Part shown: piece after piece, positions 7,604-14,835 of the stretch
Numbering within the stretch: position 1 is the first letter of the stretch
How the letters are laid out: every line of letters starts with the position of its first letter
Assembly (NCBI GenBank): GCA_903859075.1
Contig: CAIOLF010000018.1
Span: 1 to 31,319, forward strand
Direction: 5' to 3'
DNA from: Candidatus Buchananbacteria bacterium
Lineage (GTDB): Bacteria; Patescibacteriota; Patescibacteriia; 2-01-FULL-39-33
DNA length: 31,319 nucleotides
Translations under genes and position numbers: made by a program
Notes under the pieces: generated by a model
Told to the model about the DNA's origin: nothing
Databases searched by the model: none
What the model saw: only the letters and a program-made list of their open reading frames with translations

Positions 7604-8605
7604 ATGAAAAAAATCATTCTCACCGGCGATCGGCCGACTGGGCAATTGCATTTGGGGCATTATATCGGCTCATTGGTTAACCGCGTCAAATTACAGAACG
7701 ATTATGAGACCTATATCCTCATCGCTGATGCGCAAGCGCTTACCGACAATTATGAACATCCGGAAAAAGTGCGCCAAAATATTTTGGAAGTCGCTCTGGA
7801 TTATTTGGCAGTTGGTATTGATCCAAAAATTTCAGCAATCGTGATTCAGTCAATGATTCCGGAAATCGCTGAGTTGACGGTTTACTATATGAATCTGGTT
7901 ACTTTGGCCAGGTTGCAGCGCAATCCGACAGTCAAGACGGAAATCAAGCAAAAAAAATTCGGCGCCAGCGTGCCGGTTGGGTTTTTGGCTTATCCGATTT
8001 CTCAGGCGGCTGACATTACCGCCTTTAAAGCCGATTTGGTACCGGTAGGCGAGGATCAGATGCCGGTGATTGAGCAGTGCGTGGAAATCGTCAGATCATT
8101 TAACCGTATTTATAAGCCGGTGCTGGTGGAGCCGAAAGGCCTGGTAGCGGAAGTCGGCCGTCTGCCGGGCATCGACGGCAAAGATAAAATGGGTAAATCG
8201 CTGGGCAACGCCATTTATCTTTCGGACTCGGCTGACATCATCGCCAAAAAAGTGAAATCAATGTATACTGATCCCGGCCATTTGCGCGTGGAAGATCCGG
8301 GTAAAGTCGAAGGCAATACGGTGTTCACCTATTTGGATGTTTTTGATCCGCGCGCCGACGAGGTGGATAAATTAAAGATCAAATATAAAAAAGGAGGGCT
8401 GGGAGATGTCGTTTTAAAGAAAAGATTGACGGAAGTGCTAGAGAGCGTGATCGGGCCTGTCAGGTCGCGGCGCGAACAACTGGCCAAAGACCCGGCGCAA
8501 ATTTTCAGGATTATCCGTGAAGGAACCGAGCGCGGCCGAATTAAGGCGGCGGCTACCATGGCTGAAGTGAGGCAAGCCATGAAACTTGATTATTTTTCAA
8601 AATAG
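7604..8605 (+). CDS. trpS: Tryptophanyl-tRNA synthetase
   Basis: 333 residues, standard bacterial TrpRS length. Class I signatures: TGDRPTGQLHLGHYIGSL with HLGH as the HIGH motif, and GKDKMGKSLGNAIYLSD with KMGKS as the KMSKS loop. FLAYPISQAADITAF and VPVGEDQMPVIEQ are the Trp and ATP pocket segments of the family. It charges tRNA-Trp in the cytoplasm. There is no SD before the ATG; TTGAAG (7548-7553) and TATAGA (7569-7574) with a 15-base gap are a weak promoter guess. A strong hairpin terminator follows. Confidence 0.97.
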   Translation: MKKIILTGDRPTGQLHLGHYIGSLVNRVKLQNDYETYILIADAQALTDNYEHPEKVRQNILEVALDYLAVGIDPKISAIVIQSMIPEIAELTVYYMNLVTLARLQRNPTVKTEIKQKKFGASVPVGFLAYPISQAADITAFKADLVPVGEDQMPVIEQCVEIVRSFNRIYKPVLVEPKGLVAEVGRLPGIDGKDKMGKSLGNAIYLSDSADIIAKKVKSMYTDPGHLRVEDPGKVEGNTVFTYLDVFDPRADEVDKLKIKYKKGGLGDVVLKKRLTEVLESVIGPVRSRREQLAKDPAQIFRIIREGTERGRIKAAATMAEVRQAMKLDYFSK

Positions 8606-8636
8606 TTATTGATAGGATTGAGGCATAGCAGAAATT

Positions 8637-8666
8637 TAAAACCCCCGAAGCTTATCGGGGGTTTTA
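8637..8666. terminator. Bidirectional terminator between trpS and RNase J gene
   Basis: ACCCCCGA (8641-8648 region) pairs with TCGGGGGT across an AGCTTA loop, flanked by AAAA on one side and TTTTATT on the other. It therefore works as an intrinsic terminator in both directions, and sits between convergent genes. Confidence 0.85.
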
Positions 8667-8689
8667 TTAAGATAAAATTTTTTGTAAAA

Positions 8690-10603
8690 CTAGACCTCAA
8701 TGATTACCGGTATGATCATCGGGCGCTTCTCGGTCTTTTGGTAGAGAAATTTGCCGATTTCGTTGCGGAGTTTTTCTTTAAGCAGCTGATCATCGGGGGC
8801 AGTGACGGGATTTTCATCACGCAGTATTTTTTTGATTTTTTGGCGGGTCATTTCTATCAGCCGCTTGTTTTCTTTCATGTAGACGAAGCCGCGGGAGATG
8901 ATGTCGGGATTATGGATGAGGTTGCCGGTTTTGGCATCGACGGTAGCAATAATTACCAGCATGCCGTCTTCGGCCATCATTTTGCGGTCGCGCAAGACGA
9001 CATTATTGGAATCAGTGATGCCCAGTCCGTCGACAAAGACATAACTGGAGGGAACTTTCTTCTCGAGCATCGCCGCTCCGGCGGCGGAGAATTCAATTAT
9101 GCTGCCATTATCCGGCACGAAAATCCGAGACGGGTTAAAGCCGATTTCCCGCGCCAGCTTGGCCGCTTCCTTGAGCATATAATGGTGGGCGTAAACGGGA
9201 ATAAAATAATCCGGCTGGATGGATTTAAGCATGTAAGCGATATCTTCACGGTTGCCATGGCCGGAAACATGGATATCCATGATCCCGCCGTGAATGACAT
9301 TATCGCATTGGCGGTAAAGATTATCCTTGAGGTGCTGAATGGTATTTTCATTGCCGGGAATAATCGAGGATGATAGGATGATAGTATCGTTTTTACGGAT
9401 TTTTACCTGGCGGTGGCTGCCATCGATAATGCGGGACAGGACGGCGTTGCCTTCGCCTTGGGCTCCCGTACAAAGGATAATCACTTTATTGTCCTGATAT
9501 TTATCGATATCCTCGATGCGGATTAAATTATTTTTGGCGACCTTGATGTAGCCGAGCTTCTGGGCGATTTCCACGTTGACTTTCATGCTAAAGCCGTCAA
9601 GAGCGACTTTCTTTCCCAGTTTGGACGCCAGATTGAAAATCCAGCCGATTCTCTCTGTTTGGGAGGAGAAAGTGCCGATAATCACGCGGCCCGGAGCGTC
9701 CGTAAGCAGCCGGGTGATATTTTTTTGCATCTCCTCGGTAGTGGCGCTCTTGCGGACATCAACCGCTCCTAGCGCTTCCAGCATCAGGATAGTGGGGCGT
9801 TGCAGCTTGGAGAGAAAATTATAGTCTAGTTCAGGACGGCCGGTCTTGGGATTTTTTTCCAAAGTCCAGTCGCCGCAGTTGATGATAGTGCCGCGGGGCG
9901 TCTTGATAACGACGCCCATGGCATCCATAATGGAGTGCTCAATCTGGAAAAAACTGACTTCAAAAGCGCCCAGTTTCATCCGGTCTTTGATATTCTTTAC
10001 GGTAATCGCTTTTAATTTTTGCGCCGATCCCTTATTATAATCTTCCTGGCGGTGCCGGAGCATGGCCAGCGTCAGGTCGCGGCCGATAATCGTCGGATTG
10101 CCGAGTTTTTCTAAGAGGATCGGCGCGGCGCCGATATGGTCCAGATGTCCATGAGAAAAAATTACGCCTTTGATGTTTTTTTCTTTGCCTTTGAGGTAGT
10201 CGGCGTTGGGAATAATATAATCAATTCCTGGCATATCTTCTCCCGGGAATTGTATTCCCATGTCCAAGATAATGATGTCATTTTCATATTCAAAAACAGT
10301 CATGTTACGGCCGACCTCTTCGCAACCGCCGATGGGAATTACCCGCAGAGTCGGCTGGCCGGTTGTCGGTTTTTTGAAAAAGGAAAAGCCCTTCCGCTCG
10401 GCCTGGCGATTGCTTTGCCGTTGCGGAGATGGCTTGAAAGGTTGATTTTTGTGATGCGCTTGAATTAGTGTTTGGCCTCTGGCCGGCGGTTTTTGCGCCG
10501 GTTTTTGGCTGCTCTTGATTATCTCCATGTTAGGCGTCCGGATTTTTTTTCCGGCCGGTCTTTGATTGCGGCGATAACCAAAAGAATTATTTTTTTTAAT
10601 CAT
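8690..10603 (-). CDS. rnj: Ribonuclease J
   Basis: 637 residues: an N-terminal basic, Gln/Pro-rich, probably disordered tail (about 1-80), then the metallo-beta-lactamase/beta-CASP core and the RNase J C-terminal domain. The zinc motif is HGHLDHIG (151-158), followed by INCGDWTLEK, LGAVDVRKSATTEEM, the beta-CASP segments CTGAQGEGNAVLSR and SSSIIPGNENTI, and HVSGHGNREDI. RNase J is a 5'-3' exonuclease and endonuclease for mRNA turnover and rRNA maturation. The family usually reads TGSQGEP; here Pro is Gly. The tail contains several RR/KK pairs and could bind RNA. The ATG at 10603 is used because the tail has normal codon use. No SD; an AGCGCCA-G-TGGCGCT palindrome (10629-10643) lies upstream. 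Confidence 0.94.
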   Translation of the reverse strand: MIKKNNSFGYRRNQRPAGKKIRTPNMEIIKSSQKPAQKPPARGQTLIQAHHKNQPFKPSPQRQSNRQAERKGFSFFKKPTTGQPTLRVIPIGGCEEVGRNMTVFEYENDIIILDMGIQFPGEDMPGIDYIIPNADYLKGKEKNIKGVIFSHGHLDHIGAAPILLEKLGNPTIIGRDLTLAMLRHRQEDYNKGSAQKLKAITVKNIKDRMKLGAFEVSFFQIEHSIMDAMGVVIKTPRGTIINCGDWTLEKNPKTGRPELDYNFLSKLQRPTILMLEALGAVDVRKSATTEEMQKNITRLLTDAPGRVIIGTFSSQTERIGWIFNLASKLGKKVALDGFSMKVNVEIAQKLGYIKVAKNNLIRIEDIDKYQDNKVIILCTGAQGEGNAVLSRIIDGSHRQVKIRKNDTIILSSSIIPGNENTIQHLKDNLYRQCDNVIHGGIMDIHVSGHGNREDIAYMLKSIQPDYFIPVYAHHYMLKEAAKLAREIGFNPSRIFVPDNGSIIEFSAAGAAMLEKKVPSSYVFVDGLGITDSNNVVLRDRKMMAEDGMLVIIATVDAKTGNLIHNPDIISRGFVYMKENKRLIEMTRQKIKKILRDENPVTAPDDQLLKEKLRNEIGKFLYQKTEKRPMIIPVIIEV

Positions 10604-10628
10604 TTTGTTTTTTTATTAATTAAACCGT

Positions 10629-10643
10629 AGCGCCAGTGGCGCT
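10629..10643. repeat. 15-base GC-rich palindrome upstream of the RNase J gene
   Basis: AGCGCCA-G-TGGCGCT, perfectly symmetric, 26 bases before the RNase J start codon within AT-rich sequence. It can be an operator or a leader hairpin; nothing here decides. The rest of 10604-10805 holds a weak GCTCT/AGAGC inverted repeat (10669-10687) and a 23-codon ORF (10718-10789) for which I see no support. Confidence 0.45.
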
Positions 10644-10805
10644 GAAGTAATATTTTTTTGGAATTTCGGCTCTCTCGACAACAGAGCGAAAAGAAAAAAT
10701 AATAGAAATTAAAAATCATGCAATCAGAAATTAAATGGCTGTTAAATGAGGAAGAGGTATTTAATGCCGCCTTGCCTTTTGATTTTTAATTTTTAACTTT
10801 CTATG

Positions 10806-10889
10806 TGCCGATGGAGGGAGTTGAACCCTCACGGGATTGCTCCCACTAGCTCCTGAAGCTAGCGCGTCTACCAGTTCCACCACATCGGC
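10806..10889 (-). tRNA. tRNA-Leu, anticodon CAG
   Basis: Read on the minus strand: acceptor GCCGATG pairs with CATCGGC, discriminator A73 at 10806, D-arm region GTGGTGGAACTGGTAGACGC, anticodon stem CTAGC/GCTAG with loop TTCAGGA giving anticodon CAG, a long variable arm (class II, typical of Leu), and T-loop GGTTCAACTCC. It is 84 bases long; CCA is not encoded. Leu codon CUG is decoded. The gene is between the solute-binding protein and RNase J genes on the same strand. Confidence 0.96.
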
Positions 10890-10896
10890 TGGATTA

Positions 10897-10945
10897 AATC
10901 AATTAAGAATTATGAATTAAGAATTAAGAAAAATTAAAAATTATC
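10897..10945. repeat. Intergenic AATTAAGAATTA repeat upstream of tRNA-Leu
   Basis: Direct units of AATTAAGAATTATGAATTAA type, the same unit that is translated inside elp3 (4121-4160). Further partial copies lie at 2960-3000 and 23090-23108. It occupies the upstream region of the tRNA gene. Confidence 0.6.
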
Positions 10946-10977
10946 CATTAGAGATTTAATTCAGTGATTTTATTTTT

Positions 10978-12813
10978 TTATTGTTTTTTCACTCGTTTGG
11001 TATTGACATACCATTTATCAATATCGGCAAAACGATTATACGAATTGGCAATGGCTTTCGCGGTAAATCCCTTGACCGAATTGTCTTGGACATAAAGGTA
11101 ATAGGGGCTATAGAGGAAAACCGCCGGTAATTGCTGGGTGATAATCTGCTCAAATTCCCGATAATACTTAACCTGCTCCTCCAGGTTATTTGTTGATCGG
11201 GCCTTTTCTAGTAAGCCATCAACTTTTTTATCATTAAATAGAGCCAGATTCAGACCGGGATAGTTGGTTTGGGAAGAATGCCAAAAAGGAAAAGGATCGG
11301 GATCAAAGCCTAAATTTTCCGCAAAGAGCAAGGCCTCGTATTTGCGGCTATTGATGACATCCGGAATGATTCTGGTGCGGTCGACCAATTCAATGTTGGT
11401 TTTGATGCCGATGCGCTCCCAGCACTGCTTGACTATTTTGGCTACCGCTTCATTTTGAGTCTTATCGGCGGTCGTCAGCGTGACAGAGAGCAGCCAGTCC
11501 TTTTTTTTGCGTACTTGTTCGGCCAAACCATCGGCGGTGGTGGTGGTCTGCAGGCTCCAGCCGTTTTTTTCTAGCAGCTCGGCGGCGGCTTGCGGATCGT
11601 AGGCATAGCGCTTGGTGTCAGTGGCGTTTTCGATGCCGGGCAGAATGATGGTGTCCAGGGCCTTAGCGTTGCCGCCGAGCGCGTCCTGGATGATTTTTTC
11701 TTTATCAATAGCCAGCGCCATCGCCTGCCGGATATAATCAGCGGCCAGCAAACTGTTCTTTTTTTGGTTGAAAAAAATCGCAGAGTATTGGGGCTGGCTT
11801 AATTGGTAGTAGTTGATGTTTTTGTACTTCTTGAGCTGTTCGCGATTCTCCGTCGGCAGATAAGCGATGCCTTGGACGTCTTTGCTTTTGAAGGCTTCAA
11901 CCGCGGAAATGAAATCGCCATAAAATTTAAAAACCAACCTGTTTAAATAGGGCTTGTCGCCATAATAATTTTCAAACGGGGTCAAGCTGTAGGATTTAAT
12001 GACGCCTGTCCTGTCTTTTTTGAAGCCGTCAAATTTCCAGGGTCCGGTGCCGATCGGTTTTTTATTGAGTTCCGTCAAATCAGAATTGGCCGGCGGTATG
12101 TTGTACCAGAGATGTCCTGGCAGAATGCCGAAGGTCAGGACGTGCAAGAAAGGAGCGTAAGGCTCTTTAAGCATGAATTTAACGCTGTAATCATCTATTT
12201 TTTCGGCGCTCACATCGCGAAAGGTTCGAATTAGAGGGCTCTTAAAGGCGGGATCCTGGATGGAAGCGACGGTAAATATTATGTCATCAGCTTTAAAATC
12301 AGTGTCGTCATGCCATTTGATGTTTTTTTTGAGATAAAAAGTATAGGTCAGCTGGTCGGCGGATATTTCATAACGCTGTGCCAGATCCGGGACCAGCTGG
12401 CCGCCGCTGTCGTACTTCAGCAACCCGGAAAAAATTAGGCTGGACAAATCGGCATCAACCTCGTTAGTTTGGGAGAGAATGGGATTAATATAACGAGGCG
12501 ACCCGATCAGGGCTTCGACGTATTCGCCGCCGGCTACCGGCACTTCAGTAGTGACCAGCAGCCTTATTTGATAGCCGATGGCAATCAGGCATAAAATTAT
12601 TATCAGGGAGGCCAGTTGGATCTGTCGGGCTTCTTTTTTAGAAAAAACTTTAGGCAGATAGCGCAGCTGACGCAGCGATGGCAGTTTGGATCGATTTAAA
12701 GACGACACTAGGCGCTGGTCCAAGTGCAGTTGCTTTTTGAATTCATTCAGTCGTTTATTGTGCCGTGAAAAAAAACGGGAAATTAATTCTCGGCAAGAAT
12801 TTAATAATGCCAC
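10978..12813 (-). CDS. Membrane-anchored ABC-type peptide (family 5) substrate-binding protein
   Basis: 611 residues. A basic cytoplasmic N terminus (1-65) is followed by one hydrophobic helix (about 66-87, LASLIIILCLIAIGYQ) and an extracytoplasmic SBP_bac_5 domain: GSPRYINPILSQTNEVD, FSGLLKYD, LVPDLAQRYEIS, TYTFYLKKNIKWHDD, GTGPWKF and YYLYVQDN near the end. This family binds oligopeptides, nickel or other solutes for ABC importers. There is no lipobox Cys, so it is tethered by the helix. No permease or ATPase gene is nearby, so uptake is not shown. The start is GTG at 12813-12811; no SD. It follows secG after 20 bases and is probably cotranscribed. Confidence 0.88.
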   Translation of the reverse strand: MALLNSCRELISRFFSRHNKRLNEFKKQLHLDQRLVSSLNRSKLPSLRQLRYLPKVFSKKEARQIQLASLIIILCLIAIGYQIRLLVTTEVPVAGGEYVEALIGSPRYINPILSQTNEVDADLSSLIFSGLLKYDSGGQLVPDLAQRYEISADQLTYTFYLKKNIKWHDDTDFKADDIIFTVASIQDPAFKSPLIRTFRDVSAEKIDDYSVKFMLKEPYAPFLHVLTFGILPGHLWYNIPPANSDLTELNKKPIGTGPWKFDGFKKDRTGVIKSYSLTPFENYYGDKPYLNRLVFKFYGDFISAVEAFKSKDVQGIAYLPTENREQLKKYKNINYYQLSQPQYSAIFFNQKKNSLLAADYIRQAMALAIDKEKIIQDALGGNAKALDTIILPGIENATDTKRYAYDPQAAAELLEKNGWSLQTTTTADGLAEQVRKKKDWLLSVTLTTADKTQNEAVAKIVKQCWERIGIKTNIELVDRTRIIPDVINSRKYEALLFAENLGFDPDPFPFWHSSQTNYPGLNLALFNDKKVDGLLEKARSTNNLEEQVKYYREFEQIITQQLPAVFLYSPYYLYVQDNSVKGFTAKAIANSYNRFADIDKWYVNTKRVKKQ

Positions 12814-12833
12814 GGTAGTTACCGTTTAGAGAT

Positions 12834-13043
12834 TTAGTAGATGATATTTACTATGGCGGTGGCGAAAAAGATTATCGCCAAGACGATAGTGAGGTGGAAG
12901 AGGGTTTTTTCCATTCCTCGCTTAGCGCGGTAGACATTTCCTTCGCCGCCAAAAGCCGAGCCCAAACCGGTGCCTCGGTTTTGCAGGATGATAGCTATAA
13001 TTAGAGTGATTGCGGAAGCTAATTGGATAATATCAATAATCAT
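12834..13043 (-). CDS. secG: Preprotein translocase subunit SecG
   Basis: 69 residues with two membrane helices (about 3-20 and 48-68) around the conserved cytoplasmic loop LQNRGTGLGSAFGG. SecG joins SecY and SecE in the inner membrane channel and eases SecA-driven export. The size and loop are typical. No SD is present. It heads a two-gene minus-strand unit with the anchored solute-binding protein, itself a Sec substrate. Confidence 0.95.
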   Translation of the reverse strand: MIIDIIQLASAITLIIAIILQNRGTGLGSAFGGEGNVYRAKRGMEKTLFHLTIVLAIIFFATAIVNIIY

Positions 13044-13062
13044 AAAAGTTTTTTTGATAAAG

Positions 13063-13068
13063 ATTGTA
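13063..13068 (-). promoter_or_regulatory. Possible -10 box of the secG unit
   Basis: TACAAT on the minus strand, 20 bases before the secG ATG. No convincing -35. The leader would be about 13 bases without an SD. Confidence 0.4.
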
Positions 13069-13122
13069 TCTTGATAATATCATAAAAACTCTAATAAGTC
13101 AATAGCTTAAAATTATCGGATA

Positions 13123-13131
13123 TGATATAAT
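13123..13131 (+). promoter_or_regulatory. Extended -10 promoter of the DsbA-like/por unit
   Basis: TGATATAAT: perfect -10 hexamer (13126-13131) with TG in the extended position; no good -35. The leader to the ATG at 13156 is under 20 bases and lacks an SD. This is the only obvious promoter before the por genes. Confidence 0.65.
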
Positions 13132-13155
13132 TTAAATGAAATAGCCAGTTTTATT

Positions 13156-13926
13156 ATGTTTGGAAAAAGCAAAAAACAGCAGAGAATCGCCCCCGGCGGG
13201 AGGGTTTTTATTTTTTGGTTAATTTTGGTAGTGATAATTATCCTGGCGGTGCTGGGAATTTATTGTGCTGTTTTGCAAGAACAAAAAATGCAGTTAGTTA
13301 TTTCCAGTCCGGCTGACCAGTTCAGGTCCTCGGCCGGTTTATCGGAAACCAATACCCCAACCTTATCGGCCGGCGTTACCTCTGATACTGCGGCTGATCC
13401 GACTAGGCGTCTGGCTGAAAAGTCTCAGCGCCCGGCCTTGGGTAATGCGGCGGCCGGCTTAGTCATTGTGGAATTTGCTGATTTCCAGTGCCCGATTTGT
13501 CATGAAGAATTTTACCAGATTCGGGAATTTGTTAACCGCCACCAGAATGAAGTATATTATATCTATCGCCATTACGCGATTATCGGCGATAATTCCGTCT
13601 ATCTGGCCAAGGCCTCGATGTGCGCTTATGAGCAGGGTAAATTCTGGCCGCTGCATGACAAACTGTTTCTTAATCAGGGACAGATTGAATCAGAGGCGGC
13701 TGTCACTGACATCGCCAGGCAGTCCGGTGTGGATATTGTTAAATTTGATCAATGCATGCAAAACGACAAATATCGCGGCTTGGTTTTTGAGGATATGAGT
13801 GATGCTGTTAATCTTGGCGTTGCCGGTACGCCGACTTTTTTTGTCAATGGACGCAAACTGGAAGGGGCTGTGACGCTGGCGGATTGGGAGAAAATTTTAG
13901 AAAAATATAAAGAAACAAAAAAATAA
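13156..13926 (+). CDS. Membrane-anchored DsbA-like thiol-disulfide oxidoreductase
   Basis: 256 residues: a short basic N terminus, one membrane helix (about 18-40), a Ser/Thr-rich linker, then a thioredoxin-fold domain of the DsbA/BdbD type. The active site is FADFQCPICHEEF (Cys112 and Cys115) and the cis-Pro loop is GVAGTPTFFVNG (Pro226). It should act outside the cytoplasmic membrane, oxidising or reducing protein thiols. It is the first gene of a row with the four oxidoreductase subunits (15-base gap to porG), although those enzymes are cytoplasmic. A functional tie is unknown; sharing a promoter may be all. Confidence 0.9.
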   Translation: MFGKSKKQQRIAPGGRVFIFWLILVVIIILAVLGIYCAVLQEQKMQLVISSPADQFRSSAGLSETNTPTLSAGVTSDTAADPTRRLAEKSQRPALGNAAAGLVIVEFADFQCPICHEEFYQIREFVNRHQNEVYYIYRHYAIIGDNSVYLAKASMCAYEQGKFWPLHDKLFLNQGQIESEAAVTDIARQSGVDIVKFDQCMQNDKYRGLVFEDMSDAVNLGVAGTPTFFVNGRKLEGAVTLADWEKILEKYKETKK

Positions 13927-13941
13927 CAATTAATCTAAGGT

Positions 13942-14541
13942 ATGGTTGAAATTAGAATTCACGGTCGCGGCGGGCAAGGATCGGTCACGCTGGCCGAATT
14001 GCTGGCCGAGGCAGCCTATTATAGCGGACTAATGTCGCAAGCCTTTCCCAATTTTGGCGTGGAGCGCCGCGGCGCCCCGGTTACCGCCTATGTGCGATTG
14101 GATAAGAAATTCATCCGCTTGCGGAGCCAGGTTTATGAGCCGGATTATATTATTGTTCAAGACGCCAGCCTTATCGGCGGAGTGGACCCCGTTAAATCCG
14201 GCAAAGCCGGAATTCGCCAGGGCGAATTATTTAACGGGGTGAATGTTTTTGCCGGCGCTAAAAAGGGGACGGTTATTTTGATTAATACCAAAAAGCCGGC
14301 AAGCGATTTTAAGGCGCCGGCTGGAGTCCGGATCAAAACGATTTACGCGACCGGCTTGGCGCTGGAGGTTATTGGCCGGCCGATCGTCAATACGATACTG
14401 CTTGGCGCTTTTGCCGGACTGATCGGCACGATTAAGATGGAGGCGGTGGAAAAAGTGATAACCGAAAGATTCTCTGGTGAAATAGCTCAGAAGAATATCG
14501 CGGCGGCAAAAAAAGGATATACGGCAATTTCTAATAACTAG
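13942..14541 (+). CDS. porG: 2-oxoacid (pyruvate):ferredoxin oxidoreductase, gamma subunit
   Basis: 199 residues. The N-terminal IRIHGRGGQGSVTLAELLA is the hallmark of the gamma domain, followed by SQAFPNFGVERRGAPVTAYVR. The gamma subunit helps bind CoA and completes the thiamine-diphosphate enzyme that converts pyruvate + CoA + oxidised ferredoxin to acetyl-CoA + CO2 + reduced ferredoxin. The order gamma-delta-alpha-beta with gaps of 11, 7 and 2 bases is that of four-subunit archaeal and Thermotoga-type enzymes. The pyruvate substrate is inferred; the 2-oxoisovalerate enzymes have the same layout. Confidence 0.92.
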   Translation: MVEIRIHGRGGQGSVTLAELLAEAAYYSGLMSQAFPNFGVERRGAPVTAYVRLDKKFIRLRSQVYEPDYIIVQDASLIGGVDPVKSGKAGIRQGELFNGVNVFAGAKKGTVILINTKKPASDFKAPAGVRIKTIYATGLALEVIGRPIVNTILLGAFAGLIGTIKMEAVEKVITERFSGEIAQKNIAAAKKGYTAISNN

Positions 14542-14552
14542 ATACTAATTTT

Positions 14553-14828
14553 ATGCATATAAAATTATCCGTCCAGCCGGGCACTACCGATAAAATCAAG
14601 ACCGGCAATTGGCGCGAGTGGCACTATCCGGAAATTGACCATGAAAAATGCATCGGCTGCGGGCTGTGCGACCAGGCCTGCCCCGAAGGCATCTGCTTTC
14701 CCACCGGAGAAAAAAATAAAGCCGGCAGGGTTTATTATGAAAAAGATCTGGACTGGTGCAAGGGCTGCGGCCTCTGCGCCGAGATCTGCCCGGTGCAGGC
14801 CGTGACGATGCGGGAGGAAATTAAGTAA
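14553..14828 (+). CDS. porD: 2-oxoacid (pyruvate):ferredoxin oxidoreductase, delta subunit (2[4Fe-4S] ferredoxin)
   Basis: 91 residues with two complete cluster motifs, CIGCGLCDQACP and CKGCGLCAEICP, each CxxCxxCxxxCP. WHYPEIDHEKC before the first motif is typical of PorD. It carries electrons from the thiamine-bound intermediate toward ferredoxin. The gene lies between porG and porA and is certainly part of the same transcript. No SD before the ATG. Confidence 0.94.
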   Translation: MHIKLSVQPGTTDKIKTGNWREWHYPEIDHEKCIGCGLCDQACPEGICFPTGEKNKAGRVYYEKDLDWCKGCGLCAEICPVQAVTMREEIK

Positions 14829-14835
14829 ATATCAT

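Noticed and set aside
8609..9373. 254-codon plus-strand frame opposite the RNase J gene
   Set aside because: RNase J on the other strand has all family motifs; the frame is a codon-bias shadow with no recognisable features.
10718..10789. 23-codon frame between RNase J and tRNA-Leu
   Set aside because: No SD, no promoter and no match; expected by chance in AT-rich DNA.
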